Assembly (NCBI RefSeq): GCF_000002875.2
Contig: NC_009409.2
Coordinates: 169,043-233,042 of the forward strand
Length of the DNA stretch: 64,000 nucleotides
Direction: 5' to 3'
DNA from: Leishmania infantum JPCM5
Taxonomy: Eukaryota > Euglenozoa > Kinetoplastea > Trypanosomatida > Trypanosomatidae
Positions within the stretch are counted from its first letter, which is position 1. The number at the start of each line of letters is the position of its first letter. A program made the position numbers and the translations under genes. The notes beneath the pieces were generated by a model that was not told the origin of the DNA, searched no databases, and was given only the letters and a program-made list of their open reading frames with translations. Of the stretch, positions 21,572 through 31,276 are shown piece after piece.

Positions 21572-22165
21572 TTAGCGCGTTGCCGCACGAATGGAGCGGT
21601 TCATGGGACGCAGCACAAGCCTCATGACGAGCACAGCCACACCAAGCACGATCAGCATCAAGAGGCACACCTGAAACTCAATTAAGCGGCGCTTGGACTT
21701 GGGGAGCAGCTGGAACTGCAAGCGCTGACGATCCGTCTGGCTGCTGTGCGCCTTGAGATAGTATGGCGAGTCCGGATCCTTCAAGATCTCGTAGGCTTGG
21801 AAAACACGGTCTACCATCTTGGCATCAGGGTACTTCCCGTTGGGGCCGTACTTGGCCTTCGCCTTTTCAAAGGCAGCATCGATGTCCTCCACCGTGCTGT
21901 CCGTCGGCAGGTCGAGCACCTCTAGCGGGTCGAACTGCGAAAGGAAGGCCTCCTGCTCACGCTTGCCCGGCATCTGCGCGTACTGAGTGCGCCGTTGCTC
22001 ACCCAGCGCGGAGACAGCGACACCAGCGGCATGACCTGCGCCGGTCGGCGCTGCAAACTGCACCTGGCGGCGAGACGACGCGCTGCGAAGTGCTGTTCCA
22101 AGAAGAAGAGGCCGCACGCTCACCGGCACGGCGCCGCGGTGCAGCACTATCGCACACGAACGCAT
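21572..22165 (-). CDS. Degenerate J-domain (J-like) membrane protein, probably mitochondrial
   Basis: The protein has 197 residues from ATG at 22165. The N-terminus (1-60) has many Arg/Ser and almost no acidic residues, like a mitochondrial presequence. Residues 79-137 match the shape of a J domain (DPLEVLDLP, then paired helices around VEDIDAAFEKAKAKYG and MVDRVFQAYEILKDP), but the catalytic HPD tripeptide is replaced by GPN at 107-109. One TM helix spans about 163-185, followed by a short basic tail. Proteins of this kind (J-like) cannot stimulate Hsp70 but can dock or regulate true J proteins, as Pam16 does at the TIM23 import motor. The topology suggests a membrane-anchored J-like domain. 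Which organelle and partner are inference. Confidence 0.85.
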   Translation of the reverse strand: MRSCAIVLHRGAVPVSVRPLLLGTALRSASSRRQVQFAAPTGAGHAAGVAVSALGEQRRTQYAQMPGKREQEAFLSQFDPLEVLDLPTDSTVEDIDAAFEKAKAKYGPNGKYPDAKMVDRVFQAYEILKDPDSPYYLKAHSSQTDRQRLQFQLLPKSKRRLIEFQVCLLMLIVLGVAVLVMRLVLRPMNRSIRAATR

Positions 22166-23062
22166 CTTGCTCTAGGGTTTTGCTTATCCGCCTGCACGAG
22201 TACGCATGCGTTCACTGAGCTGGCCGGCAAAGTGGAATGCGGTGAGGCAAGAAAGGGAGGAAGAAACAAAAAGACGGCAGTGCAGACACACAGACACGCA
22301 GAGAGAGAGAGACGACGCGCGAGCGTCTTGGCAATACTGTGGATGAGCTGTGCGCGTGCAAGAGCGAATGCCAAGACTCGGCCGTCGCGGTAGGAACGTG
22401 AGGCGAGAACAACGCGACGCACCGGAGAGGGGGAGTCACCTGTGCCGGAAACCCGATGTGGCCGCGTAGCCACTTGCGCCTTTTCGGGGGGGGGGGGCTG
22501 CATGTGTCCATGCGCGTACCTCACCATATGGAGGAAGCAGAGCATGAGCCGTCAAGCGCACGTTGGTGCTGCTGCGACTGCTGCTGCTTTCCCTCAGCGC
22601 CAAGGCGATAGCGTGCGCTAGCACAAGCTCGCAGAGGCTCATACATAGAGAGACACACACAAGCACACTAGCAAAGGAGGGCAAAGATACGCTCATCAGC
22701 GTGCCCGTGCACTCGCGAAGGCCTTCAGCAGCAGGCAGCAATGCGTGCAGCCGTCAAGCCCACATGCAGTAGAAGCCATGGGCACGCGAAAAGAAAGAAA
22801 AAGGATAAGAGGACCGGCAGCGGCAACACCGAACAGCGAGCAACCAGGAAAAAAAATGCAACCTGTAAGAGAAACAAAGGCGAACCCACATCGGCACCAC
22901 CATCGTTGCTATCCTTGACGTCGTCGAGAGCGGTCAGACCAAGATAAGGGCGCTGAATGACTGAAGAACGGGAGAAAGCGCGAATCCGTGCAGCCCGTGA
23001 AGGAAAAGGTGATTGGGTACACGCATCCCTTCGCCCACCACCACTTGCCCCGCTCCGCACCC
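22166..23062. other. Intergenic spacer with G12 homopolymer
   Basis: About 0.9 kb without a supported gene. A run of 12 G on the plus strand (22486-22497) reads as C12 on the transcribed strand and lies about 320 nt upstream of the J-like gene's ATG. Otherwise the sequence is CA-rich and purine-rich spacer. Confidence 0.7.
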
Positions 23063-24085
23063 TCACGCGTTGTACAGGATGGTGGGCCGACGGCCATTGG
23101 AGAGCTCCAAACTCACCAGCTCCTCGTCGAAAAGCTCGATGAACTCCTCGTTGTCGGCGCGGCTCTTGTTTCCGGCGAAGCGGCGGTACTCCTCGAGGAT
23201 GGAGACGAGATTCCATCCCTGAAGCTTGCGTAGACACCCACACACAATGCCGGAGCGGTAGCGTCCCTTGGAACAGGTGATGAGCAGCGGATAGTACTGC
23301 GGGTCTAGCAGGATGTGCAGGATGCTGACGACCACCGCCTCGGAGAGGGTCATGAGGCCGTGCAGTTTGCCCTCGTAGGACGGCGCCGCTGCCTCAAAGC
23401 TGCCACTGCCGCCGCCGTTGTCGCGCAGTCCGTTGGCGGGGAAGTAGAGCGGCGCTGGGATGTGTACTGGCGAGAATTTGGAGCTATTCTGGCGGTCGCC
23501 GACGTTTTCTTGCAGGAAACGCACGGCATTCGACGTGCCCGCAGTGGCGGTGCCGGTGGACGTGGGAGGCCAGCTCTGGCCCTCAGTGGAGGCGCCGCGG
23601 TCCTCCTCTATGCCCTCTCCGTTGCCATCCGGCCAGCAATCGCCTTCGACTTGACTGGCGTTGCCATTGCCCAACGAGTCCATGTACGGGCGGTTGCCGT
23701 CGCCACCGCTGCAGCTGGCGGTGGTGCCTTCGCGACCCTCCTCCTTAGCCTTCCCGACATTGCTCCCATTCACATTCGCGGGCCCACTGGACGAGGGGCC
23801 TATCGTGTTCCCACGCGTAACGTCGTCGGCTGCAGTGATGAGTGTGTACGCCTGCGCCGCACCCCGGAACGTGCCGCAAGTCTGTGATTCGCTGACGAGG
23901 GGGCAGAAGATCGTAACCCCAGACTCCTGCAGCCAGTGCACAAAGGCGTCGTCGTGGATGTCCGTGAGCAGGATGCATGTGCGCAGCCCCAGAGATGCGA
24001 GAAAGCCGTAGTGGCGCGGCTCTGGCGCACCACAGCGGAAGATGCCCTCCTCCACATAGCTAAAGTTGGGTGGAATGACCTTCAT
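23063..24085 (-). CDS. Siw14-type atypical dual-specificity phosphatase
   Basis: The protein has 340 residues from ATG at 24085. The N-terminal part (IPPNFSYVEEGIFRCGAPEP, 4-23) and the C-terminal part match the Siw14/PFA-DSP family. The P-loop is C271-S-K-G-R-Y-R277, followed by SGIVCGCLRKLQGWNLVSIL and EEYRRFAGNKSRADNEEFIELFD. All CX5R residues are present, so the enzyme should be active. Yeast Siw14 removes the 5-beta phosphate from inositol pyrophosphates; related plant enzymes do the same. The family domain is normally about 150-200 residues. Here some 175 residues (about 66-240), rich in Gly, Asn, Ser and Glu, are inserted between the N-terminal strand region and the helix before the P-loop. 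No signal peptide or TM is seen, so it is probably cytosolic. It could instead be annotated simply as a tyrosine phosphatase. Confidence 0.93.
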   Translation of the reverse strand: MKVIPPNFSYVEEGIFRCGAPEPRHYGFLASLGLRTCILLTDIHDDAFVHWLQESGVTIFCPLVSESQTCGTFRGAAQAYTLITAADDVTRGNTIGPSSSGPANVNGSNVGKAKEEGREGTTASCSGGDGNRPYMDSLGNGNASQVEGDCWPDGNGEGIEEDRGASTEGQSWPPTSTGTATAGTSNAVRFLQENVGDRQNSSKFSPVHIPAPLYFPANGLRDNGGGSGSFEAAAPSYEGKLHGLMTLSEAVVVSILHILLDPQYYPLLITCSKGRYRSGIVCGCLRKLQGWNLVSILEEYRRFAGNKSRADNEEFIELFDEELVSLELSNGRRPTILYNA

Positions 24086-24894
24086 TACTATACTCCCGTT
24101 CCACGCCTCTGGTAGGCGTCAGGGCGAGCGCACAGATGTATCGGTGCGTGTATGCGTGTCGCTTGCCTCGTGCAGGGCCAAGCGAAGAGAAACAGAAAAG
24201 GGGAGCAGCAGGGCAACACCGCAAAAGGAGGGGGAGGGGGGGGGGAATGAAGCGCACTAAAAGAAATGTCGAAGAATGCACAGAGAAACGCTGCCAAGGG
24301 CACTCTGGCGCGGAGAGAGGGACAATGGAGAAGGCGAGGCGGCGGCAGTGGTGGCGTTGGCGGCTAGGGCGGGGGGGGAGGGCTCGGAGGGAGACGGAGA
24401 GAAGCGAAATGCACACACACACACACAAGGGCAGACAGGCATGCAAGCGCACGCCCCAACCGGAACACATCAGAAAGTCATGTGAAAACAACAAAACGAG
24501 GCGCCCGTCGCCCAAGCCTATCCTGGGATGCCTCAAAGCACTCGACAAGTGCACGGCTTGCCGCGGCTTGTGCTCTCTCCTCCGGCACACGCGCTGGTAC
24601 GCACACCTGTGTAGGCCTCCGTATTTGCGCATGGGTGTGACCGCCTCCCTCGTTCCTTACTCCCTACCCGCCCCTTGCACTCCTCTATCGCGCTCCAAGC
24701 AAACGCTTCGCACGGCACGCACCTGCTTTTGGTTGTGGGCTCTTCGCGAACCCCCTGGCGGGGATGGGAGGTGCACATTCTCGCACAGTGAAAGACATTC
24801 TGACAAGGCACCGGCACCGAAAAGCAGAACACGCACACCATCACATCAGCTAATCCGCATCCGTTTGCCCACTTCCGCTCCCCTGCCGGGCGGG
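24086..24894. other. Intergenic spacer
   Basis: About 0.8 kb without a supported gene. It has a G-rich run near 24228-24245, another near 24370-24380, and a CA run near 24412-24427. A frame across it on the plus strand is antisense low complexity. Confidence 0.7.
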
Positions 24895-25467
24895 CTAAAA
24901 CTGGGGCATCTGAGAGCCAAAGTCGCCCTTGCGGCTCGCCTTCAGGGAGGTATACGGGTCCCGGCCGCCGTCCGCCGCCACCTGCGTTTCATGAAGGTCG
25001 CGCTTCTTGCGAATGCGCATGTAGCTATCCTGCACTGCGCACAGCGTTAGTGACATTTTCTCATCCGTCTTGAGCTTCTCCTTCAGCCTGGCCATGAACT
25101 CGTCGTCGTGCTGCACACTGTCGGTGAGCATTCGCATGTCCTTCGCGGCCCCACCGTGTTGGCGCAGGTAGTTGACATACTCGGTGTCCGTCCTTAGCTC
25201 TCGCTGGATGGAGACCAGCCACTGCTGATCGCAGCAAGCCTGCAGCACCTCATAGTAGACCTGTGGGTTAAACTCGCGGCCGCAAGCTGTCTTGATGGGA
25301 GTATGCAGGCCAACGCTACTCTGCAGATGGTGGCCGCGACGCATCTCCCAGCCGTGGCTGCTGCCGTTGGGGCCGGGGCCCTCGGTGGGGATGTGGCCCG
25401 GTATAATGGTCCGTCGTGACACGACGAGCGCGCCAAGGCGCAGAGGGGTGCGCTGCACACGCCGCAT
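24895..25467 (-). CDS. Hypothetical protein, 190 aa, possible mitochondrial import signal
   Basis: The first ATG is at 25467; the frame extends 5 codons further only to a TTG. Residues 1-22 (MRRVQRTPLRLGALVVSRRT) are basic and amphipathic, typical of a mitochondrial presequence. The rest is soluble and helical, with a conserved-looking block at 66-105 (FNPQVYYEVLQACCDQQWLV and on) and a charged helix at 120-160 ending in KKRDLHE. There is no TM helix. I do not recognise the family. Its place among other small mitochondrial-looking genes suggests, but does not show, a role in a mitochondrial complex. Start choice is secure because the upstream extension lacks another ATG. Confidence 0.82.
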   Translation of the reverse strand: MRRVQRTPLRLGALVVSRRTIIPGHIPTEGPGPNGSSHGWEMRRGHHLQSSVGLHTPIKTACGREFNPQVYYEVLQACCDQQWLVSIQRELRTDTEYVNYLRQHGGAAKDMRMLTDSVQHDDEFMARLKEKLKTDEKMSLTLCAVQDSYMRIRKKRDLHETQVAADGGRDPYTSLKASRKGDFGSQMPQF

Positions 25468-26986
25468 GGCTACACGAATCAAGCAGAGGCACTATGGATA
25501 CCAGCCCACGCCTATGCACCAATATGGGTGGGTGTGTGGATATATCTGTGCGTTTCGCTCCACACACACACACGCGAGACTTGCCAGAAGGCTGCACTGC
25601 GCGCCGACAGAGAGAGACGGGCGCGAAAGCAAAGGAGGATTCGGATCGCAGAGAGATGTCGAAGGGCAAAGTACAGGCACCTCATCTCGGTTGATATAGA
25701 GAGAAAGCGCAAGGGGAGAGGGCAGAGCAAAGTATTTCAACGGCGGGGCCCCGTCCCCGCCCCCCCTCCGGGCCCTTCTAAACGTGTCGTCTCCCTCATT
25801 CTTTGCGCGGTGCGAGTGGAGTGAAAAGGCGAGCTGTGAATGGAAGGTGAAGATGCGACAGAGAGCGCCACACTGCCTTCGCCCACCTTCGCTATTCATG
25901 GCTTCACGCAAGCCGCAGCTGCTCACAACGCACATAACGGCAGCATACGTGGCATGCGTGCGCAGCCTCAAGTGCTGTCAGAGCATGTCGGTGTTGGCAA
26001 ACGGCTCTGCGAGTGAGGTCGTTGAAAAAATGAAGGCAACCAGGCAGCACGGAGAGCAGCCGCTTCGCGGATTGCGTAGTCCTCCTTCCGCGCCCTTATT
26101 TTTCTGTTCGTGTTTACGTGCTTGCTTGCCTGTTACGTGCTACACAATGAAACGAATGTGTTCGAGCGTACACATGCACACACAGATACGCACACATACG
26201 CACGCACACAAAGTGACCCCGGATGCATCTCTCACGCTCTTTTTGGGTGCTAGGTGAGACAGTGTGGGGTGGCTGTGCGTGTGCGTGTGCGTGTGCGTGT
26301 GCGTACTCCCTACGTAGAAATACGCGTCATCCTTCCTCTTTTCGGTCGGTCCTCTCCTGCCTTTTGCCCGTTCTTCTTCGAGGCCTCCCGCCGTTCGCCA
26401 CTGCAAAGCGCTTGGCATCGTGCAATCGTGCCGCTCTCTCGGACAGCACTACTTGGCATGCTGTCCTGGCATGCGGCCACGGCTTCGTGCCAGTCCACTC
26501 GGTGCCCATCCCGTGGGCCTGCCTGGTAGCGCGCGCGCGAGAGAGAGGTACAAGAAGACAGTTACATGCCGGAAGTCGGTGTGGGTGTGGAGACAGGCAG
26601 AGAGGCAAGGGCAGCGGGAAGCCGACTTTGCAATGCATACGGCTCCGGTCGTGGTATTCTACCTCCTACTAAGTTGCACATGTTTGGGGGGGGGGATTGT
26701 TGTTGGGTCCTTCCTGCAGATGTGGCGGCGGCAGCGGCAGTTGTTTGGCTGTGCACGAACTCATAGATGTATGAGGACGCCTACGAGCCTAAGCACCAGC
26801 CACCGCTTCTCCAAAGGAGAGGCAACACGCTGCATCGACTTCGACGGATAACGGGGAAAGGTCCATCGATACCAGGTAATGGTGGAGAGAAGCAGGCGGG
26901 TAGGTGAGGCGAAGTTGGCTGCATTTGTGCGGCTACTCCTCTACACCATCAGCGGCGCGCCATCTGCGCGGCGGAATCAGAGACTT
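25468..26986. other. Intergenic spacer
   Basis: About 1.5 kb without a supported gene. It includes GTGTGC repeats near 26276-26304, a run of about ten G near 26687 and CA-rich stretches near 26170-26215. Frames are short and low complexity. Confidence 0.65.
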
Positions 26987-27286
26987 CTAGTGCATGGCCT
27001 TCTCCACGTCCTTGTACACCTCATGCAGGCCCTCCGGCACCATCGCCGGAATAGTCGTCTCGAGCTCGGCATTCTGTTTCGCCTCCGCCATGGCCTGGGC
27101 AGCCTGGTGGCGCTCCACGTTTTGCTGACGCACCCGCTGCTGGTGGGCGACCCACTCCGCATCGTTGGCGGCCTTCTCACGGAAGCCCTTGTTGAAGCCG
27201 AGCCATGCGACCACAAGATACGAGAAGTTGCGGAACTGGTTGAGCGTCTTCGGTGCCACCTTCGCAGCAGAGGAAGAGACGGACAT
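26987..27286 (-). CDS. Small membrane protein, candidate ATP synthase subunit e
   Basis: The protein has 99 residues from ATG at 27286; an upstream in-frame extension to 27400 reads as UTR. A short N-terminal hydrophobic helix (about 21-35, FSYLVVAWLGFNKG) carries a GxxxG motif, G30-FNK-G34. A long charged, Ala/Gln/Glu-rich helix (about 37-75) follows, suited to a coiled coil. This plan, about 100 residues with an N-terminal GxxxG TM helix and a charged coiled coil, is that of mitochondrial F1Fo ATP synthase subunit e, which helps dimerise the enzyme at cristae. I recall the T. brucei subunit e gene lying in the syntenic stretch between SCD6 and RPA2, which supports the call. Without alignment it remains a candidate. 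Confidence 0.75.
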   Translation of the reverse strand: MSVSSSAAKVAPKTLNQFRNFSYLVVAWLGFNKGFREKAANDAEWVAHQQRVRQQNVERHQAAQAMAEAKQNAELETTIPAMVPEGLHEVYKDVEKAMH

Positions 27287-28196
27287 GGCGGCGGTGACTG
27301 TGTTGCGGTGAGCTGTGGAGGTGTGGGCGTATGCGTACCCCAACGAAGAGGGAGAGGAGGAAAGGAGAGGAAATGCCGGTTTGGAAAAGCAGGCGTGCAC
27401 TGTTTCTGTGCGTGGTCAACTCACATGAGTCGTACAGGGAACAAGTGGACACGTGTCCAAGAAGTGGAGACGACCGCGTTGTGTCGTGGCAGCAGCGGCA
27501 GGCATCGGGGGTTCGCCATGTTGGTGCGGCAGAAGGCAACACATATATATACAAAGAAAGGGAGCAGAGGAAGAAGTATGCACGAGGCACGCAGGAGGAT
27601 GGACTGCAGCGGACCCATGCTAAGGATGAATCTCCGGCAGAGACGGGTCTCCACAGAAAAAAAAAAGAGACAGCATGCAATGAGCACGCCTGCAGTGGAG
27701 ACGGGAGGAGTCCGGAGAGAGAGCGAGCGAGACAGCGCAGCCGGGTATCACCTCCACTCCCTTGTACCCCCTCCCTTCTGCCTCCATCATCCTTCTCGCC
27801 ATCGCTAAGGACCCCACCACGGCAAGCCCTTGAGCACTAGGCAAGAAGCGGCGCCTTCTCACCAGGATGATGCTGTTTTGTTTTGTTTTTCTTGTTTTTC
27901 CTTTGCATTGCATATCTGCACGACCTGGCCCCCGTCTTCTTGTGCATGCTCTGTGACTGAGAACATCCAATCCATCGCAGACACGCACAGACGAACGGGC
28001 CCCGTCGGCACACCCACGCGAGTGACCGCAGAGAACCATGCAGGGCAAACGACACAAAAACTCCTAAATAGAGAGCGATAAGAGAAGGAGGAAGGCAGCA
28101 CCCCAGGCACAGGAACGGCTGCTCTCCCGTGCACCCGCCTTGCTCCGCCGGCACGATCCGCAGCTCCACGGTTATTTTCGCTCCTTCTCCCTCACA
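27287..28196. other. Intergenic spacer
   Basis: About 0.9 kb without a supported gene. A TG/TT-rich run near 27870-27905 and a TATATATA run near 27543-27550 are present. Nothing else stands out. Confidence 0.65.
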
Positions 28197-28502
28197 TCAA
28201 CGTCGAGGTATAGGCGGCGGCTTCTGCCTTCCCTCCTCCGACTCAGCATCGACAAATCCGTAGGTGTCCGGTGTCGGCACCCGGGTTCGCTGCAGCGGCA
28301 TCACGATCTCGTTCTCGTACTCACACCGCCCCATGGGGTTGCCGCGGCAGAACTGGTTGATGACGGCAATGCCGAGCAGGCATAAGGCAAAGGATGTGCA
28401 GGCGCCTCGCCATGTGGTCGCGGAGGTGGTGCGGCCGAACCATTCACCGGCCGCACCTTTGGAGTGGAAGATGGAGCCGCAGCGCACAAAACTGCGATGC
28501 AT
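28197..28502 (-). CDS. Small single-TM hypothetical protein, 101 aa
   Basis: The first ATG is at 28502 and gives 101 residues; the frame runs on to 28553 but opens only with GTG, through a pyrimidine-rich stretch that looks like the splice-acceptor tract. One TM helix spans about 33-51 (GACTSFALCLLGIAVINQF). It is followed by a hydrophilic tail with a Cys-containing RGNPMGRCEYENE segment and a Pro-rich basic end (PPPIPRR). GC-rich codon use separates it from the spacer. The size and topology fit an accessory subunit of a mitochondrial membrane complex, but no family is recognised. The nearest AG after the pyrimidine tract falls just inside the ATG region, so the true start deserves a transcript check. 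Confidence 0.65.
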   Translation of the reverse strand: MHRSFVRCGSIFHSKGAAGEWFGRTTSATTWRGACTSFALCLLGIAVINQFCRGNPMGRCEYENEIVMPLQRTRVPTPDTYGFVDAESEEGRQKPPPIPRR

Positions 28503-30028
28503 GGCGAGCCAAGTGGAGCAAAAGGAGAAAAAGGCAGGGAAAGACAGAAACACTCACGCCCAGTGCTGCGACGGTACATGAAACACGTACGCCTGAGCGT
28601 CTTGGAGTGAGCAAACGCGAGGAAGGCGTACGGACGCGCTCTTCTTCGGTTTCACACCGCGCGCCAAGAGGAGTAAAGACGCGTTTCTGTTTTCCTTCCA
28701 TCGACCTCGAGGAGCAAGAGGAGGAAGCAGGATAAAGCAGCGATGCCCAAACGCCACGTTGTTGCGTTCCCGTGTGACGCATGAGACACACACACAAAGA
28801 GAGGTATGCATCAGTAGATGGAAAAGACTTGGCGAGAGACTCCACCCGTGAAGCGCGCATATATGCAGCCTGGCGGTATAGAGCACGTCCCTCTCCCCGA
28901 GCCGTTGTATGCGCGCTGCGGATGTCCAGCCACGTGACAAGAAACCGCGGCGCGGTACGCCCGTGGTAAGACAAGCAGGAAGGAAAGCTCTCCCTGCGGT
29001 GTGTGGCAACACTCAACTCCCGCGGTCGTTGCGGGCGAGGAAGGTAGGGCAGGCGAAAATGAGAGGAGTATCGAAACAACAACAGGAGGCGAGAGGCAAC
29101 AACCACCACACGCACCTCCTCGCCCGCCCACCGCTCCCCTCCTCGTGCCCCATCTATAAGCGTACGGCTTGTGCTGCTGATATCTTTTCGTTTTTTGTTT
29201 GGTATTTTGCATACGTGCCTCTAGTGGTTCGCTCCAGGCGCGTGACGATGAGTACGTGCAAGCAAGAGAGAGGAAAAGGGATACGGCAACAAGCATACAC
29301 ACATACACATACACGGAGACGGAGACATGCACGTCGAGGGTGCGCACGCGCGGAGGGGGAAGAAAAGACGCTCCGAAAAGGCGGCAGAATTCGGCGGAGA
29401 GGAAAGGAAGGGGGTGAGAACACAGCTACATGGCTATGATGAGGTGCTGGCCAATGAAAGTGAAACCCCAAGTACAACACGAACCGAAGAAGAACAAGAA
29501 ATGAGTACATCCGGCGCACACACAAGAGCACCCGCACGAGAAGCGGCATCAGCGAGGGCGAATTTGTGTGCGAGGGGGGGGGAGACATTCAGAGGACGGG
29601 TGGGGAGAAAGAAGAGAGCGGGGCAGAGGGCAGCTGAGAGGCCAAAGCACGTCGCCCTCTGCAGGATCCCTTCCCTCCTCTGTCATCTTTTCCTACAGGC
29701 CCTGCCCCCTCCACAAGATCTGCCGTGCGTCCGACGAAGCAGCAGTGGTGCATGTGTCTCTGTCTTTTACGTACATGCAGACCATTCGCGGCGTATTCGA
29801 AAGAGTCGGGGGGATGGGAGAGCGAGGGAGATGAGCCGGGTTCGCGTTTGTGTGAAGGACTACGACGGGGCAGAGTTCTCCGAGACGGTGGTGCCATGGT
29901 GGCACGTCGCCGCCGCCATAATTAGCAGGTACTGGCAGTACTCCATCGTCCCACCTCCGCAAAAAGAGCTCTTGCCCCTTCGGCTATCGCTCGCCTCGTA
30001 CCACCTGTAGGGGAGAAGGTGGGAAGCA
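28503..30028. other. Intergenic spacer with a GC-rich, coding-like island
   Basis: About 1.5 kb. Most is purine-rich or CA-rich spacer, but 29831-30010 has coding-like composition and an open plus-strand frame of 59 codons, plus a 28-codon minus-strand frame (29860-29946) that follows a good pyrimidine tract and AG (about 30004-30026). Neither is called as a gene. Confidence 0.6.
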
Positions 30029-31276
30029 CTACGCAAGTCGGTAGTGATGCGCATTCATGCGGCTATCCTTGAGCTCCACCCCAGGCCCGTACCAGTCGGC
30101 CGGCACCGGCTCCAGCGGCGGCTTCGGCTTCGTCAGCTGCGGTAGATCCTCTTCGATGACGTGGAAGGTGCGCCCAAAGTGGTACTGGTACTCCGGCAAG
30201 TGGCCACCGTAGCCAGCAGCGTGGCGCATGTACATCGGCCGTGCATCCGCCTCTTCGCGGCCACGTATCCACTCGTCGCGGCGATCCTTGTCCTCCTCGT
30301 ACCGCTCAAACTTGCGCTTCGTCGTCGAGCCCGTATGGCGGATGCTGAAGAGCGCGGTGCCGCTAGTGCCGGAGACAGTCGCGGCTGCTAGAGGAGAGGT
30401 CGCGCCCTGGCCGAGTGGAGGTGGTGCCGGCACCAGCTGCAGGGAAGCAGCCACAGAGCTGCACCGCGCGGGCATCATCGCTACCAGGCATGGGTGCTGC
30501 TGGAGGGTGAGTACGATGAAGGTCGTCACGTCGTCGCAGGGCACCGCTGCCCCTTCGGCGTAGACTGTCGATGCGAAGGTTGCCTGCAAATCAGCTTGGG
30601 CTACTACCAGCGCAGACAACTGGTCTGCAGCCGTTCGCACATCCACAGCGCTCTCCTCCTCGCGAGAGAGTTCGGCAGCAAAGATAGCGGAGAGGGTATC
30701 TCGCGCACTATCCATCGTCACAGACACGCACGGCAGCGGCAGCGTGGAAAAAAGGGTCGACGAAGCCACCTCAGACACGGATTGCGTCAGAGCCGGCGGG
30801 GTTTGCCGGCATGGATGCAGCGCCTCCAGTAGATCGTCGGCCAGCGCAAAGCCCACCGGGTCACTGTAGGCAAGGAGTATTGCCGCGTAGTCATCCGGGG
30901 TGAGGAGGACGCCAGACTGTGCGAAGACCACCTTCAGCCCCTCAGGGTTGATTCGGCGGCGCCGAATCTGTTGTGTTGGCGTGGAGGAAGAGGGGGAGAA
31001 CCCGGCTGCGTGTGCCGTTGCAGCAGATGCCGATGCAACTCGCATCGTCTGCGGCGGCGGCGGTTGAAAAGCCCCGGTGGAGGGCAACTCAGTCGACGTC
31101 GACTTGGCCGACGCCACAGCACGCTCGCACTCCTTCGCGTACGCCCGCCTGAACTTGACGTATTCGGCAAAACCGCCACGCAGAAGGCGGTGCGTCACGT
31201 TCGATAGCACCGGCTCGCAAGCCTCGCGCGCGAGGACCACCTCCACGGCGGTCAACGCAGAGCGGCGAATCGGCAT
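30029..31276 (-). CDS. Hypothetical protein with GYGGHxP motif, possible axonemal/MIP-like
   Basis: The first ATG is at 31276, giving 415 residues; 45 upstream codons open only with TTG. The N-terminal 50 residues are helical and basic. A Pro/Ser/Ala-rich linker follows. Residues 108-150 (around INPEGLKVVFAQSGVLLTPDDY) resemble a degenerate EF-hand-like helix pair without a full calcium loop. The middle is Ala/Leu/Val-rich. Near the C-terminus, after a charged helix, GYGGHLPEYQYHFGRTF at 355-371 resembles the G-Y-x-G-x-x-P repeat of FAM166/CIMIP2-type ciliary microtubule inner proteins. The end is Pro/Tyr-rich. This suggests a flagellar axoneme protein, but the match is one short motif. No TM or signal peptide is seen. 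Confidence 0.82.
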   Translation of the reverse strand: MPIRRSALTAVEVVLAREACEPVLSNVTHRLLRGGFAEYVKFRRAYAKECERAVASAKSTSTELPSTGAFQPPPPQTMRVASASAATAHAAGFSPSSSTPTQQIRRRRINPEGLKVVFAQSGVLLTPDDYAAILLAYSDPVGFALADDLLEALHPCRQTPPALTQSVSEVASSTLFSTLPLPCVSVTMDSARDTLSAIFAAELSREEESAVDVRTAADQLSALVVAQADLQATFASTVYAEGAAVPCDDVTTFIVLTLQQHPCLVAMMPARCSSVAASLQLVPAPPPLGQGATSPLAAATVSGTSGTALFSIRHTGSTTKRKFERYEEDKDRRDEWIRGREEADARPMYMRHAAGYGGHLPEYQYHFGRTFHVIEEDLPQLTKPKPPLEPVPADWYGPGVELKDSRMNAHHYRLA

